From NCBI RefSeq assembly GCF_003815715.1, contig NZ_CP033922.1, positions 248,001 through 312,000 of the forward strand: a DNA stretch of 64,000 nucleotides, in the 5' to 3' direction. This stretch comes from Chryseobacterium sp. G0162 (GTDB lineage Bacteria; Bacteroidota; Bacteroidia; Flavobacteriales; Weeksellaceae). The notes under the pieces are model-generated. The model had not been told where the DNA came from, did not search any database, and saw only the letters and a list, made by a program, of their open reading frames with translations. Positions 42,881 through 52,503 of this stretch are shown here, piece after piece; the first letter of the stretch is position 1; each line of letters begins with the position of its first letter. The position numbers and the translations under genes were made by a program.

Positions 42881-42983
42881 CCCATTCTTTTCAATACTAA
42901 TTTATGAAAATACCTCATATATTGTTTTGTGTTACATTGCAATATATTTTATTTCCTATTATTTTTAGCAGGGTGCAAAGATA

Positions 42984-43219
42984 CACTCTTCTTCTCCGTC
43001 CGGAAATATCATAAACTGTGATAAGAATATCATATTTTCATATCGTTTATTATCAATAAGGGCATTAAAAAACAATCAACCCTAACTCTATCATTCTATA
43101 TATCTTGCTTTTAAAGCCAACATCTCTACTCTATCATGCTTCATTTTCAATATTTATATTTCTAGTTTATCGTTAAAACAATAAGTATATTTGTGTAAGG
43201 TTCTTTTTCCTATACTCAT
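42984..43219. other. Divergent region before moaA
   Basis: No gene. It contains the moaA -7 box TATATTTG (43186-43193), 27 nt before the ATG, but no good -33 box. No molybdenum-cofactor riboswitch-like structure was recognised. Confidence 0.45.
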
Positions 43220-44209
43220 ATGTTAACAGACAAATTTGGAAGACATATCAATTATCTAAGGCTGGCCGTTGTAGACAGATGCAACCTCCGATGTACGTAT
43301 TGTATGCCGGAAAACGGGCTTGCATGGATCAAGCAAAATGACCTGATGACTGATGAAGAAATGCTTAGAATATGTTCCGTCTTTACCCATCTTGGTGTAG
43401 ACAAAATCAGAATAACCGGAGGTGAACCTTTTGTCAGAAAGAACTGTATCAGTCTTATTGAAAAAATATCGCAGCTTCATGGAATTACGGATATAAGTTT
43501 AACGACAAACGGGCTTCTTACCGAGCAATATATTCCGCAACTGAAAGCATTCGGAATAAAATCGGTTAACCTTAGCCTTGATACATTGGATGAAGACCGT
43601 TTCTTCAAAATAACCCGCCGCAAAAGCTTTGATAAAGTGATGAAAACATTGGATGGTTTATTGAAACATCACATCAAAGTAAAGATTAACACAGTAGTGA
43701 TGGACAATCAAAACACTGAGGATATTATTCCTTTGGTTGAACTTACAAAAGAGCTTCCGGTGGATGTCCGTTTTATTGAAGAGATGCCATTCAATGGAAA
43801 TGATAATGCGGATATAGTTCCAAAATGGAATTATCCACAAATTTATACTTACATCAGCAATCATTTTCCTGAGATAGAAAAAATAGAAGATCCTAAAAGT
43901 TCCACATCTTACAATTACAAAATACCTGGTTTTACAGGAAATATCGGCATTATTGCCGCTTATACACGTTCTTTCTGTGGAGATTGTAACAGAATACGGA
44001 TAACTCCTTCCGGTATATTGAGAACCTGTCTTTACGAAGGGGGTGGAATTAATTTAAAAGATATCATTCGTTCAGGAGCAACCGATAACGAATTGAAAAA
44101 TATAATTATCAACAGCATACATCATAAACCCAAAGACGGATGGGAAGCAGAACGACAAAGTCTGAACGCTTTATCCATTCATCAGTCGATGGCAACAATA
44201 GGAGGATAA
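43220..44209 (+). CDS. moaA: GTP 3',8-cyclase (molybdenum cofactor step 1)
   Basis: 329 residues, radical SAM enzyme. The N-terminal cluster Cys triad is in DRCNLRCTYCM, the C-terminal cluster in SFCGDCNRIRITPSGILRTC, and the chain ends in the required Gly-Gly (MATIGG). With MoaC it turns GTP into cyclic pyranopterin monophosphate. First gene of the plus-strand cofactor arm; the moeA ATG follows 2 nt after its stop. AGGAGG near its end also serves as an unusual ribosome-binding site for moeA. Confidence 0.97.
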   Translation: MLTDKFGRHINYLRLAVVDRCNLRCTYCMPENGLAWIKQNDLMTDEEMLRICSVFTHLGVDKIRITGGEPFVRKNCISLIEKISQLHGITDISLTTNGLLTEQYIPQLKAFGIKSVNLSLDTLDEDRFFKITRRKSFDKVMKTLDGLLKHHIKVKINTVVMDNQNTEDIIPLVELTKELPVDVRFIEEMPFNGNDNADIVPKWNYPQIYTYISNHFPEIEKIEDPKSSTSYNYKIPGFTGNIGIIAAYTRSFCGDCNRIRITPSGILRTCLYEGGGINLKDIIRSGATDNELKNIIINSIHHKPKDGWEAERQSLNALSIHQSMATIGG

Positions 44210-44211
44210 CT

Positions 44212-45414
44212 ATGGAAATGATTACCGTACAACAGGCAGAAGAGATTATACTTTCCCAAACGAATAACTTTGGAAGAGAATATATTTCTTATGACCACGC
44301 ATTAGGAAGAATTTTGGACGAGGACCTCAAAGCCGATCGGGATTTACCTCCTTTTGACCGTCCTACTGTAGATGGAATTGCCATTCAATATAGTGCTTAT
44401 GAAAAAGGAATCCGCTCCTTCCCTATTAAAGCTATACAACCTGCAGGAGAACCTTCTGTAGCTATTGATTCAGAAACCGAATGTATAGAAATCATGACCG
44501 GGGCTGCTTTAGACCGTTCAGTAGATACTGTCATCCGATATGAAGATCTATCCATCAATAACGGGGTCGCAAGTATTATTATTGATATTAAAAAAGGACA
44601 GAATATCCATCTGAGAGGCAGGGATAAAAAAGAAGGCGAAGTTCTGGTAAAAGCTAATCAGACAATTACTCCAGCGATCATTGGAATAGCCTCATCTATT
44701 GGAAAAATTACTATAGCTGTTAAAAAATTGCCTAAGATCATTATCATTTCTACGGGAGATGAAATGGTAAACCCGGAATTAACCCCATCTCCTTATCAGT
44801 TAAGGCGTTCCAATGGAATCACCGTACAATCTGTTTTAAAAAAATACCATATTGAAGCTGATACTCTTCATCTCAACGATGACTATGAAGAGATCAAAAA
44901 AGAAATTTCCCGCTGCATTCAAGAATATGATGTTCTCCTGATGAGTGGCGGAGTATCTATGGGGAAATTTGACTATTTGCCTCAGGTTTGTGAGGAGCTT
45001 GGAATAGAAAAGCTATTTCACAAAATAAAACAAAGACCAGGAAAGCCCTTTTGGTTCGGTAAAAATAATGCTCAGAAACTTGTTTTTGCATTTCCGGGAA
45101 ATCCGGTTTCGGTATTTATGTGCCTGCATCGGTATTTTATTCCATGGTTGGAAAAGTCTCTGGAAATAACTGGAAACTCACCACAGTTTGCTGTTTTACA
45201 GAATGATATTGAAGTTCCTTTCTCACTCCAATATTTTGTACAGGTGGAACTGGGAACGAACCAACTGGGACAGCTCACGGCTGAATCAGTTAATACCAAT
45301 GGATCAGGAGATTTTTCTCATCTTGCAGATACCAATGCTTTTATGGAACTTCCTTTAGAACAGAATAGCTTTAAAAAGGGGGAAGTATACCGGGTATGGA
45401 AGTATAATAATTAA
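44212..45414 (+). CDS. moeA: Molybdopterin molybdenumtransferase
   Basis: 400 residues from ATG 44212. I prefer this to the longer upstream frame because AGGAGG at 44200-44205 sits 7 nt before the ATG and moaA ends 2 nt upstream. The family blocks are PFDRPTVDGIA, RYED, STGDEMV and SGGVSMGKFDYLP, and PGKPFWFG. It inserts molybdate into adenylated molybdopterin. No MogA/MoaB partner was seen in the window, so the adenylated substrate must come from elsewhere. Confidence 0.95.
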   Translation: MEMITVQQAEEIILSQTNNFGREYISYDHALGRILDEDLKADRDLPPFDRPTVDGIAIQYSAYEKGIRSFPIKAIQPAGEPSVAIDSETECIEIMTGAALDRSVDTVIRYEDLSINNGVASIIIDIKKGQNIHLRGRDKKEGEVLVKANQTITPAIIGIASSIGKITIAVKKLPKIIIISTGDEMVNPELTPSPYQLRRSNGITVQSVLKKYHIEADTLHLNDDYEEIKKEISRCIQEYDVLLMSGGVSMGKFDYLPQVCEELGIEKLFHKIKQRPGKPFWFGKNNAQKLVFAFPGNPVSVFMCLHRYFIPWLEKSLEITGNSPQFAVLQNDIEVPFSLQYFVQVELGTNQLGQLTAESVNTNGSGDFSHLADTNAFMELPLEQNSFKKGEVYRVWKYNN

Positions 45415-45519
45415 AATAACGTATACAATATCACAAATAAAATTAATGAGTTCCTAAAAAGTTATGAGCCTATGTGGTTACTTTTTTACCACTGGACTAA
45501 TGCAAAAGACATTAAAAAA

Positions 45520-45560
45520 TTCGTGCATTCATAGCTAATAGAATTTATATCTGTGGTTTA
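45520..45560. repeat. CACGAAT-type intergenic repeat, arm
   Basis: ATTCGTGCATTCATAG (45520-45535) and the following TCTGTGGTTT match the arm of the palindromic repeat at 41006-41044. It lies between moeA and moaC. Confidence 0.5.
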
Positions 45561-45571
45561 AAAAAGAATAT

Positions 45572-46048
45572 ATGTCAGAATTTAGCCATCTTAATAAAAA
45601 CGGAGAGCCTGCCATTGTAGATGTTGGTGGAAAAAGTGTAACCAAGAGAAAAGCCGTTGCACAAGCCATTATTTCTTTACCAAACAATGTATTAGAGGCT
45701 TTACAACAAGACGATTTCAAAACCAAAAAAGGTTCTGTCTTCCAGATTGCTATGATTGCAGGAATTATGGGTGCTAAAAAGACGAGTGACCTCATTCCTC
45801 TTTGCCACCCAATTGGACTTGATAATTGTAATTTACACATAGAACTGAACGACCACAACGAAATTGTCATTGAATGCACTGCAAGTATAGAAGCTAAAAC
45901 CGGTGTGGAAATGGAAGCATTAACCGGGGCATCTGTTGCAGCATTAACCATTTATGATATGTGCAAGGCACTGAGTCATGATATTGTCATCAAAGAAATT
46001 AAATTAATAGAAAAATCAGGTGGAAAAAATGATTTCAGACGAGCTTAA
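45572..46048 (+). CDS. moaC: Cyclic pyranopterin monophosphate synthase
   Basis: 158 residues, full length. Signatures: LCHPIGLDNC and KTGVEMEALTGASVAALTIYDMCKAL. It completes cPMP from the MoaA product. The mobA-like gene overlaps its 3' end by 20 nt, so they are coupled. An intergenic repeat separates it from moeA. Confidence 0.97.
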   Translation: MSEFSHLNKNGEPAIVDVGGKSVTKRKAVAQAIISLPNNVLEALQQDDFKTKKGSVFQIAMIAGIMGAKKTSDLIPLCHPIGLDNCNLHIELNDHNEIVIECTASIEAKTGVEMEALTGASVAALTIYDMCKALSHDIVIKEIKLIEKSGGKNDFRRA

Positions 46049-46634
46049 TACAATTCCCAGAATCAACGGTCTTGTCCTCGCCGGTGGAAAAAGCGTAAGA
46101 ATGGGAAAACCTAAAGATCTTCTTCAATGGCATGGAAAAGAACAGCGTTATTTTGCGGCAGATCTTTTGGCTCCGTTTTGTGATGAGGTTTTTATTTCCT
46201 GCAGACAGGATCAACTAGATAATTTTGACCCTGATTATAACGCGCTTACCGATACTTTCCTGAATATGGGTCCTTTTGGTGGAATACTTTCCGCATTACG
46301 GGCTCAAAGAGATAAGGCGTGGCTGGTGGTAGCCTGTGATCTCCCGTTATTGGATCCAAAATCTTTGGAGTTCTTAGTACAGTCCCGGAATCCTGAAAAG
46401 ATTGCCACAACTTATGAAAGTCCTTTTGATGGATTACCTGAACCATTGATTACTATTTGGGAACCTAAAAGCTATCCTTTGCTGCTGAATTTTCTGGGGA
46501 TTGGGAACACTTGTCCACGAAAAGTTTTAATTAATAGTGATACACTTATTTTAAAACCGGAAAATCCAGATGCTTTAATGAATGTGAATACACCTGAAGA
46601 TGCTGAAAAAGCACAACGAATTCTAAAAAATTAA
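46029..46634 (+). CDS. mobA: Molybdenum cofactor guanylyltransferase-like NTP transferase
   Basis: About 202 residues from ATG 46029; a GTG at 46020 is also in frame. The nucleotide-binding loop GLVLAGGKSVRMGKPK and the VVACDLPLLD metal-binding block are those of MobA-type enzymes. It would attach GMP to the cofactor to form the bis-MGD form used by formate dehydrogenase-like enzymes such as that at 50088-52481. Overlaps moaC by 20 nt. Confidence 0.85.
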   Translation: MISDELNTIPRINGLVLAGGKSVRMGKPKDLLQWHGKEQRYFAADLLAPFCDEVFISCRQDQLDNFDPDYNALTDTFLNMGPFGGILSALRAQRDKAWLVVACDLPLLDPKSLEFLVQSRNPEKIATTYESPFDGLPEPLITIWEPKSYPLLLNFLGIGNTCPRKVLINSDTLILKPENPDALMNVNTPEDAEKAQRILKN

Positions 46635-46732
46635 TTTTGTTGGAAACGCGAAAGCAAAAATTGCTTATCTGTATGTTTTAAGGCACAAGGATTTTTTCTC
46701 TCGTTGATTACGCCAATTAGGCAGATATATTG

Positions 46733-46866
46733 AGAGCCACGAATACACGAATAAGATTCTAAAATGTAGTGATTGGAATTGATAATAAAGATTAGGCTTT
46801 TTATAGATAAATTAAAAGGAATAAACTGAATCATAAATATTAAAAAATTCGTGCATTCGTGCTAAA
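46733..46866. repeat. Two opposite arms of the CACGAAT repeat
   Basis: GCCACGAATACACGAAT (46736 on) and ATTCGTGCATTCGTGC (46849 on) face each other about 100 nt apart in the gap 46635-46893. No gene is present there. Confidence 0.5.
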
Positions 46867-46893
46867 AGAAAAGTGAAAAAAAAGAAACAAATT

Positions 46894-47931
46894 ATGAGTA
46901 CATCATTTGAACGTTATCAGTGTCAGATTGCTTTACCCGGATTTGGCATTGAGTCCCAGGAACTGCTTAAAAATGCTAAAGTTCTTATTGTAGGCATGGG
47001 AGGTCTTGGATGTCCTTCTGCTCAATACCTTGCCTCTTCCGGTGTAGGTACTATTGGTATTGCAGATGATGATATTGTTTCTTTAAGCAACCTCCATCGT
47101 CAGATTTTATATACACCTGATGATGTAGGAGCCTACAAAGTAAATATTGCAGCCAAAAGATTACAGCAGCAAAATCCTTCTGTTTCCATTATCCCCTATC
47201 GATTACGAATTACTTCTTCCAATGTGATGGAACTGATTTCGGAATTTGATATCATCATTGAAGGAACCGATAATTTTGAAACGAAATGCCTGTTGAATGA
47301 CGCCTGTGTTTTAGTGGGAAAACCTTTGGTATATGGAGCAATTTACCAACATGAGGGCCAGGCAAGCATCTGGAATGTTTTACAAAAAGACGGCACCTAT
47401 TCTCCCAACTACCGTGATGTTTTTCCTAACGCAGAAGAATCTCAGGTTCCTAATTGCAGAGAAGGCGGTGTCATTCCTACTTTAGCAGGGATGGTAGGTT
47501 GTATGCAAGCTAACGAGGCTATAAAATATCTCATCCGATCTGAAGAAACTTTAGCAGGAAAACTATGGATGATGAATGTGATGACAGGGAGAGTACAAAT
47601 CATTAAGTTAAGGAAAACTTCCGTTCAGATTACAGGCTTGTCTCAGACGATCCAGCTTATAAATTTTGAAGAGTTTATGAAGGATCAGAAAAATTTTGAA
47701 ACCATAGATGTCCGTACGAAAGAAGAGCATCAAGATTTTAATATTGGAGGAAAAAACATTCCATTGGATGAATTGGATGATCACTACTCGTTTATTTCTT
47801 CGATTTCAAATCCCATCGTTATTTATTGTCAATCGGGTCAACGAAGTATGGAAGCGGCAAGAAAAATCACAAAAAAATTTCCTGGAAAAAAGGTGTTTTC
47901 TCTGAAAAATGGCGTTGCTGGAATGCACTGA
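46894..47931 (+). CDS. moeB: MoeB/ThiF-type adenylyltransferase fused to a rhodanese domain
   Basis: 345 residues from ATG 46894; an upstream GTG (46873) only adds a Lys-rich stub. Residues about 1-240: an E1-like domain with GMGGLGCPSAQYLASSG and the NLHRQILY block, adenylating a Gly-Gly C-terminus such as that of MoaD. Residues about 250-345: a rhodanese domain with the active Cys312 (YCQSGQRS). The fusion combines activation with sulfur transfer. The paired CxxC zinc motifs of E. coli MoeB are not seen; one NCREGG Cys remains. Confidence 0.92.
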   Translation: MSTSFERYQCQIALPGFGIESQELLKNAKVLIVGMGGLGCPSAQYLASSGVGTIGIADDDIVSLSNLHRQILYTPDDVGAYKVNIAAKRLQQQNPSVSIIPYRLRITSSNVMELISEFDIIIEGTDNFETKCLLNDACVLVGKPLVYGAIYQHEGQASIWNVLQKDGTYSPNYRDVFPNAEESQVPNCREGGVIPTLAGMVGCMQANEAIKYLIRSEETLAGKLWMMNVMTGRVQIIKLRKTSVQITGLSQTIQLINFEEFMKDQKNFETIDVRTKEEHQDFNIGGKNIPLDELDDHYSFISSISNPIVIYCQSGQRSMEAARKITKKFPGKKVFSLKNGVAGMH

Positions 47932-48066
47932 TAGTTTATTTAATCACAAAAGTTTTTATTTTGAATACTTGAGTTCACACCAGAAGTTGATAATAAAATG
48001 GCAAACAATTTCATATTAAGATGAAAATCAAAAATTTTCAAAAAAGATAAGGTGTGTAAAAGTTTA

Positions 48067-48612
48067 TCAATCAAATAAACTTGCATCTGAATAGAAGACT
48101 TGTCCATCGCTGATTCTTGCAGCGGCAGTGTAAGGATGTTCTTCTGCTTTTCCAATATTCATAATATGCTCCACATTCCACCCTTTTGCTTTGAGATAAT
48201 CTGAGATCATAGACTTGTGACAGCTCCACCATACCGCTTCTGAGCACATAAACGCAGTTGTTTTTGTTCTTGCAATGCTTTCAAGCTTTTCAACAGCTTT
48301 GGTAAACTCTTCAGTTTGCATATAATCAGCATACCCACGGAAAGATTCATTTCTCCAGCGGCTATTAACTGAATCAGACTGAACTTTTCTCCTTCCTCCT
48401 AATGCTTCAAAATGGATATACTCAATAGTATGTTCATGCAATACCTTCTCCAGATTTTCTTTACTAAACCAAGGATATCTCTTCGATCCGGCAAACCTCC
48501 GAACATCAGCAAGAACTTCAATATTGAATGATTTCAACATTTCAATAAATTCTTCTAAAGAACGAGTGGAATGTCCAATCGTGTAAATAACCAATTTTTC
48601 TGAAGATTTCAT
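48067..48612 (-). CDS. DUF488 family protein
   Basis: 181 residues. Family marks: YTIGHSTRSLEEFIEML, DVRRFAGSKRYPWFSKENL, FEALGGRR, and MCSEAVWWSCHKSMISDYL. The function of DUF488 is not settled. It is the last gene of the long leftward cofactor operon, 22 nt after the bestrophin gene. Confidence 0.9.
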   Translation of the reverse strand: MKSSEKLVIYTIGHSTRSLEEFIEMLKSFNIEVLADVRRFAGSKRYPWFSKENLEKVLHEHTIEYIHFEALGGRRKVQSDSVNSRWRNESFRGYADYMQTEEFTKAVEKLESIARTKTTAFMCSEAVWWSCHKSMISDYLKAKGWNVEHIMNIGKAEEHPYTAAARISDGQVFYSDASLFD

Positions 48613-48634
48613 ACGTTGACAATATGCTATATAA

Positions 48635-49552
48635 TCAGTCTATGATTGTTTGTTGCTCTTTCTTAGATACAGTAATCTCCTGTCCTGCCATTTCATGAAT
48701 CGTCTCTTCAATCATCACACTCATACTATTCAGAGCCAAATCATTGGCTTCTGTCCCAAATGGTTCTTCAATTTCATCTGCTATCGCTTCAAACGCCACA
48801 AATGTATAGGCGACAAACACTACAATAAGCGGAGTAAACCATCTCAATGAATCAACCAATCCAAACGGTAAAAGAAAACAGTAAATATATACAGTACGGT
48901 GCAGTAAAACACGGTAACTGTAAGGAAGCGGAGTAGAAACAATTCTTTCACACCCTCCCACAATATCAGAGAGTTTATCAAAATTTTCGTCAAATCGGGA
49001 CTGCTGGATCGTATCTATACTTCCTTCCTCTTTTGCACTCTGAACCCATTCTGCCAATAGTTTCATAATGACCGCTGGTTTATACTTTGCTGCAGAAATT
49101 ATTTTTAACTGATCTTCATTCAGTCTTTCCCTTAAATCTTCATGAGCATTTGTTCCTCTGAGCTGATGTTTCAATGCAAAAATAAAAGCGCCTAATAAAT
49201 TGATAAATTCAGGAACAGAAACACTGCTCTCCTTTATTTTTTTCAAAGTTAAAGCCTGTCTGGTCAATGAACGAGCTGTATTCAACAATGCTCCCCATAA
49301 TTTACGCCCTTCCCAAAATCTGTCGTAGCTGGCATTATTTTTAAATCCTAAAAATAAGGCGAGAACAAAACCAAATAATGTTAATGGAGCCGGATTAAGC
49401 GGAATTTTAAAGGAAAAAATAACCCCGCGCAGATAGACTACGCCCAACGATAAAATAAAAAGCAAAAAAAGGCGTGGCAACAGTCCGGGTAATACTGAAC
49501 CATGCCATACAAAAAGCATTTTAAACCAATGTTCCTTCTTCCTTATAATCAT
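48635..49552 (-). CDS. Bestrophin-like anion channel family protein
   Basis: 305 residues with four hydrophobic segments (about 15-40, 45-70, 220-240, 245-260) and the bestrophin pattern: N-terminal LFVWHGSVLPGLLPRLFLLF, FKNNASYDRFWEGRKLWG and the C-terminal DEIEEPFGTEANDL. These form pentameric chloride or anion channels in the inner membrane. It lies in the cofactor operon, 31 nt after the secreted molybdopterin-domain gene; the reason for the link is unknown. Confidence 0.9.
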   Translation of the reverse strand: MIIRKKEHWFKMLFVWHGSVLPGLLPRLFLLFILSLGVVYLRGVIFSFKIPLNPAPLTLFGFVLALFLGFKNNASYDRFWEGRKLWGALLNTARSLTRQALTLKKIKESSVSVPEFINLLGAFIFALKHQLRGTNAHEDLRERLNEDQLKIISAAKYKPAVIMKLLAEWVQSAKEEGSIDTIQQSRFDENFDKLSDIVGGCERIVSTPLPYSYRVLLHRTVYIYCFLLPFGLVDSLRWFTPLIVVFVAYTFVAFEAIADEIEEPFGTEANDLALNSMSVMIEETIHEMAGQEITVSKKEQQTIID

Positions 49553-49583
49553 ACTGTTTGTTGTAAAGCTTTTATTTTAAAAT

Positions 49584-50069
49584 TTATTTCTTAATCTGGC
49601 CTATTACCAAAGATTCCAGCTGATAAGAGCTGCGGGCAGGTTTTTTCTCCCCTTCTGCCACAAGACGAAGCGGTCCCTTTGACTCGGACAATGGTTTTCC
49701 ATCCATGGTATCTGCCACAATAACATTTTTATCTGCAATAGAAGCATCCAACTCTGCTAATGAAAATAAAACCTGATACCCGTCTGTGCACTTTGCCAAT
49801 ACATATTTTGATATATTTTCTCCATGAAGCTCTTTTCCGGAAGGAGCTCCGGCTTTTGCAAGAATATCCTGAACGGCAACTCCCGTATACCTGTGAACAC
49901 TTCCATCCTTGTCTTTCAGGGACGCTTCTTTTCTAGGCATCTTTGATAAATCTGTGAGACTCAACTCTAAAGGTGTGGAAACTTCCCCACTCACGTTCAA
50001 TTTGAATCCGGATTGACAAAATGCCCAGCCGGAAAGCAATAACAGCGTTATAGGCAGTATTTTTTTCAT
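49584..50069 (-). CDS. Exported oxidoreductase molybdopterin-binding domain protein
   Basis: 161 residues with a signal peptide (about 1-18). The mature protein is a small single-domain form of the sulfite-oxidase-type cofactor fold: VSGEVSTPLELSLTDL, VHRYTGVAVQDILAKAGAP, CTDGYQVLFSLAEL, and PLRLVAEGEKKPARSSYQLESL. The only Cys in the mature part (CTDGY) is at the place where a Mo ligand might be, though in this short group it is unclear if Mo is bound at all. It is in the operon of the YdeP-like oxidoreductase and may work with it in the periplasm. Confidence 0.85.
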   Translation of the reverse strand: MKKILPITLLLLSGWAFCQSGFKLNVSGEVSTPLELSLTDLSKMPRKEASLKDKDGSVHRYTGVAVQDILAKAGAPSGKELHGENISKYVLAKCTDGYQVLFSLAELDASIADKNVIVADTMDGKPLSESKGPLRLVAEGEKKPARSSYQLESLVIGQIKK

Positions 50070-50087
50070 AGAACAATATAAGAATAA

Positions 50088-52481
50088 TTATGGTTTTTGA
50101 ATCGCTCCCTGGTACAGCATTTCGTCTACTTTTTTATAGACTTCAGGATCGTGTTTTTTAATCTTGATTTTCACATACTTGGAAGCCGGCATATTACTTT
50201 CTTTTACTACATTATTTACCGAGACCAAAACATTGGTTTCCGGGAAATAAGTAACGGTATTCTTTTCAGGAATCTGATAGGAGACAATAATAAACAGAGG
50301 AGCCACTCTTTCTATCCCATCATCATAGTTGAAAAGATCCACTTTATCCCCCGCTTTAAATCCGGCTTTATCAATATCTTTTTGGTTCATGAATATAACA
50401 CGGCGTTCATTTTTAATCCCACGGTAACGATCATCCAAACCATAAATCGTCGTATTGAATTGGTCATGAGTTCGGGTGGTAGCCATCATATATTCATCGG
50501 AAGCCAATGTATTGTCTGGAATTTCTGTTAATGTAAATGGTGCACGGCCGCCAAGCTCCTTTGAAAAGCTTTGTTCATCTCTTGCTGCATTGGGAAGATA
50601 GAAGCCTCCTTTTTGTCTGACACGAACGTTATAATCTGTAAAACCTGGAATACATTGTTCAATATCATCTCTTACCGCATCATAACTATCATGGAAACGC
50701 TGCCAATTCACTACAGCACGGTCTCCTAGCGTGGCCATGGCCATGCGGCATACGATCTGCGTTTCATTGATGAGGTTATCTGAAATGGCATCCAGCATCC
50801 CTTTTGAACTCTGAACAACCCCCATTGAGTTCTCTGTTGTAATAATTTGCACTTCTTCATTGACGATATCTTTATCGCTTCTTCCATAAGTGGGAAGAAT
50901 GAGAGCTTCTTTACCATGTACAAGATGTCCTCTGTTCAGTTTAGTGGAAACACATACCAGTAAATTAAGTTTTCTCAAGGCATTGGCAGTAAATGTAGTA
51001 TCTGGTGTGGCAGAAAGGAAATTCCCACCCATACAGAACATTACTTTTATTTTTTCTTCGTGAATTGCCTTTATGGCTCGTACCACATCATATCCATGTT
51101 TGCGGGGAACTTTAAAGCCGTAGAAATTTTCAAGGCGATCGAGCTGTTCATCCGTAGGTTTTTCATCAATCATCATCGTTCTGTTTCCCTGAACATTGCT
51201 GTGACCACGAACAGGACATACTCCGGCTCCCGGTTTACCAATACTTCCTTTCAGCAAAAGGATATTCAATATTTCGCGAATCATATCAACTCCATTAGGC
51301 TGCTGGGTAAGCCCCATTCCCCAACTGACGATAATCTTTTTTTTGAATGCCATCATTTCAGCGGCCTGATGAAGTGCTTCCTTGGATACTCCTGAAAGTT
51401 CAGCCAACTCCTCCAGTTTATACTGGTCAAATTGCTTCATGAAATCCTCATACCCTACTGTTTTATTTTTAATGAAATCTTCATCAAAAACCTTACCCGG
51501 ATTTTGTTTTTCAAACTCGATTAAAAGGAGTTCCAACGCTTTCAATAAAGCCATATCTCCATTGATTTTCACTGGTAAATAAAGGTCTGCCAGCTGTACC
51601 CCTCCGGTAAGAATTTCTCTCACACTCTGAGGGTTGATAAACCCCATCAGCCCAGCTTCAGGTAATGGATTGATGGCAATAATTTTGGCTCCATTTTTCT
51701 TTCCTTTTGCCAAAGCACTCATCATTCTTGGGGCATTGGTTCCCGGGTTCTGCCCGATAATCACAATTACTTCAGCATCATAAAAGTCTTCCAGGGTTAC
51801 AGTTCCTTTACCGATTCCAATGGTTGGACGTAGTGCAGAACCTGAAGTTTCGTGACACATATTGGAACAGTCGGGCATATTATTCGTTCCGAATTCTTTT
51901 GCAAACAATTGGTAAACGAATGAAGCTTCATTACTTGTTCTACCCGATGTATAGAAAGCAGCTTCATCAGGAGATTCCAATGCATTGAAATGTGCTGCTA
52001 TCTTTTTAAAGGCATTATCCCAACTTATGGGTTCATAATGAGTGGCTCCGGGAGCCAGATACATGGGGTCGGTAAGTCGGCCCATTTTTCCAATCTGGTA
52101 ATCATCTAATTTGGCAAGATCATATACAGAATTCTGTTTAAAAAACTCAGGTGTCACTTTTTTCGTTGTAGCCTCTTCTGCAAGGGCTTTTGCTCCGTTT
52201 TCACAATATTCTCCAAGAACTGAGCGTTCATCATCAGGATCAGGCCAGGCACAACTTGGACAGTCGAAACCATTCATCTGATTCATTTTGAACAGGGCTC
52301 TCATTCCCCGGATAGGTGCTTTTTCTTCAAATAAATCACTAAAAGCTGCCAGTACCGCAGGCATTCCTGCCGCTGATTTTTCGACATGGGTCAACTTAAG
52401 GTCAAGTAAAGTGAATGGATTCTCAGCATTAGGTTCTCTGCTGATTTCTTCTTCTATTTTCTTTTTATTATTTTCTTCCAT
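50088..52481 (-). CDS. FdhF/YdeP family molybdopterin oxidoreductase
   Basis: 797 residues. The N-terminal Cys set (GFDCPSCAWPDPDDE, GEYCENG) and cofactor blocks (GRTSNEASFVYQLFAKEFGTNN, IGQNPGTNAPRMM, SWGMGLTQQPNGVDMIREILNILLLKG, PVRGHSNVQGNRTM) match YdeP-type bis-MGD enzymes. No Sec or typical formate dehydrogenase residue set is evident, so the substrate is unknown; E. coli YdeP is linked to acid resistance. There is no Tat signal, so it is cytoplasmic. Upstream in the operon is fdhD and downstream a secreted cofactor-domain protein. Confidence 0.92.
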   Translation of the reverse strand: MEENNKKKIEEEISREPNAENPFTLLDLKLTHVEKSAAGMPAVLAAFSDLFEEKAPIRGMRALFKMNQMNGFDCPSCAWPDPDDERSVLGEYCENGAKALAEEATTKKVTPEFFKQNSVYDLAKLDDYQIGKMGRLTDPMYLAPGATHYEPISWDNAFKKIAAHFNALESPDEAAFYTSGRTSNEASFVYQLFAKEFGTNNMPDCSNMCHETSGSALRPTIGIGKGTVTLEDFYDAEVIVIIGQNPGTNAPRMMSALAKGKKNGAKIIAINPLPEAGLMGFINPQSVREILTGGVQLADLYLPVKINGDMALLKALELLLIEFEKQNPGKVFDEDFIKNKTVGYEDFMKQFDQYKLEELAELSGVSKEALHQAAEMMAFKKKIIVSWGMGLTQQPNGVDMIREILNILLLKGSIGKPGAGVCPVRGHSNVQGNRTMMIDEKPTDEQLDRLENFYGFKVPRKHGYDVVRAIKAIHEEKIKVMFCMGGNFLSATPDTTFTANALRKLNLLVCVSTKLNRGHLVHGKEALILPTYGRSDKDIVNEEVQIITTENSMGVVQSSKGMLDAISDNLINETQIVCRMAMATLGDRAVVNWQRFHDSYDAVRDDIEQCIPGFTDYNVRVRQKGGFYLPNAARDEQSFSKELGGRAPFTLTEIPDNTLASDEYMMATTRTHDQFNTTIYGLDDRYRGIKNERRVIFMNQKDIDKAGFKAGDKVDLFNYDDGIERVAPLFIIVSYQIPEKNTVTYFPETNVLVSVNNVVKESNMPASKYVKIKIKKHDPEVYKKVDEMLYQGAIQKP

Positions 52482-52503
52482 AACCTTTTATTTTGTAAAG
52501 TGA

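Noticed and set aside
42984..43219. Molybdenum-cofactor riboswitch before moaA
   Set aside because: No extended pairing matching the known Moco RNA architecture was found by eye; the class is not expected in this phylum.
50097..50531. 144-codon plus-strand frame opposite the YdeP-like gene
   Set aside because: Antisense to conserved oxidoreductase sequence and rich in Phe, Ile and Tyr as expected for a shadow.
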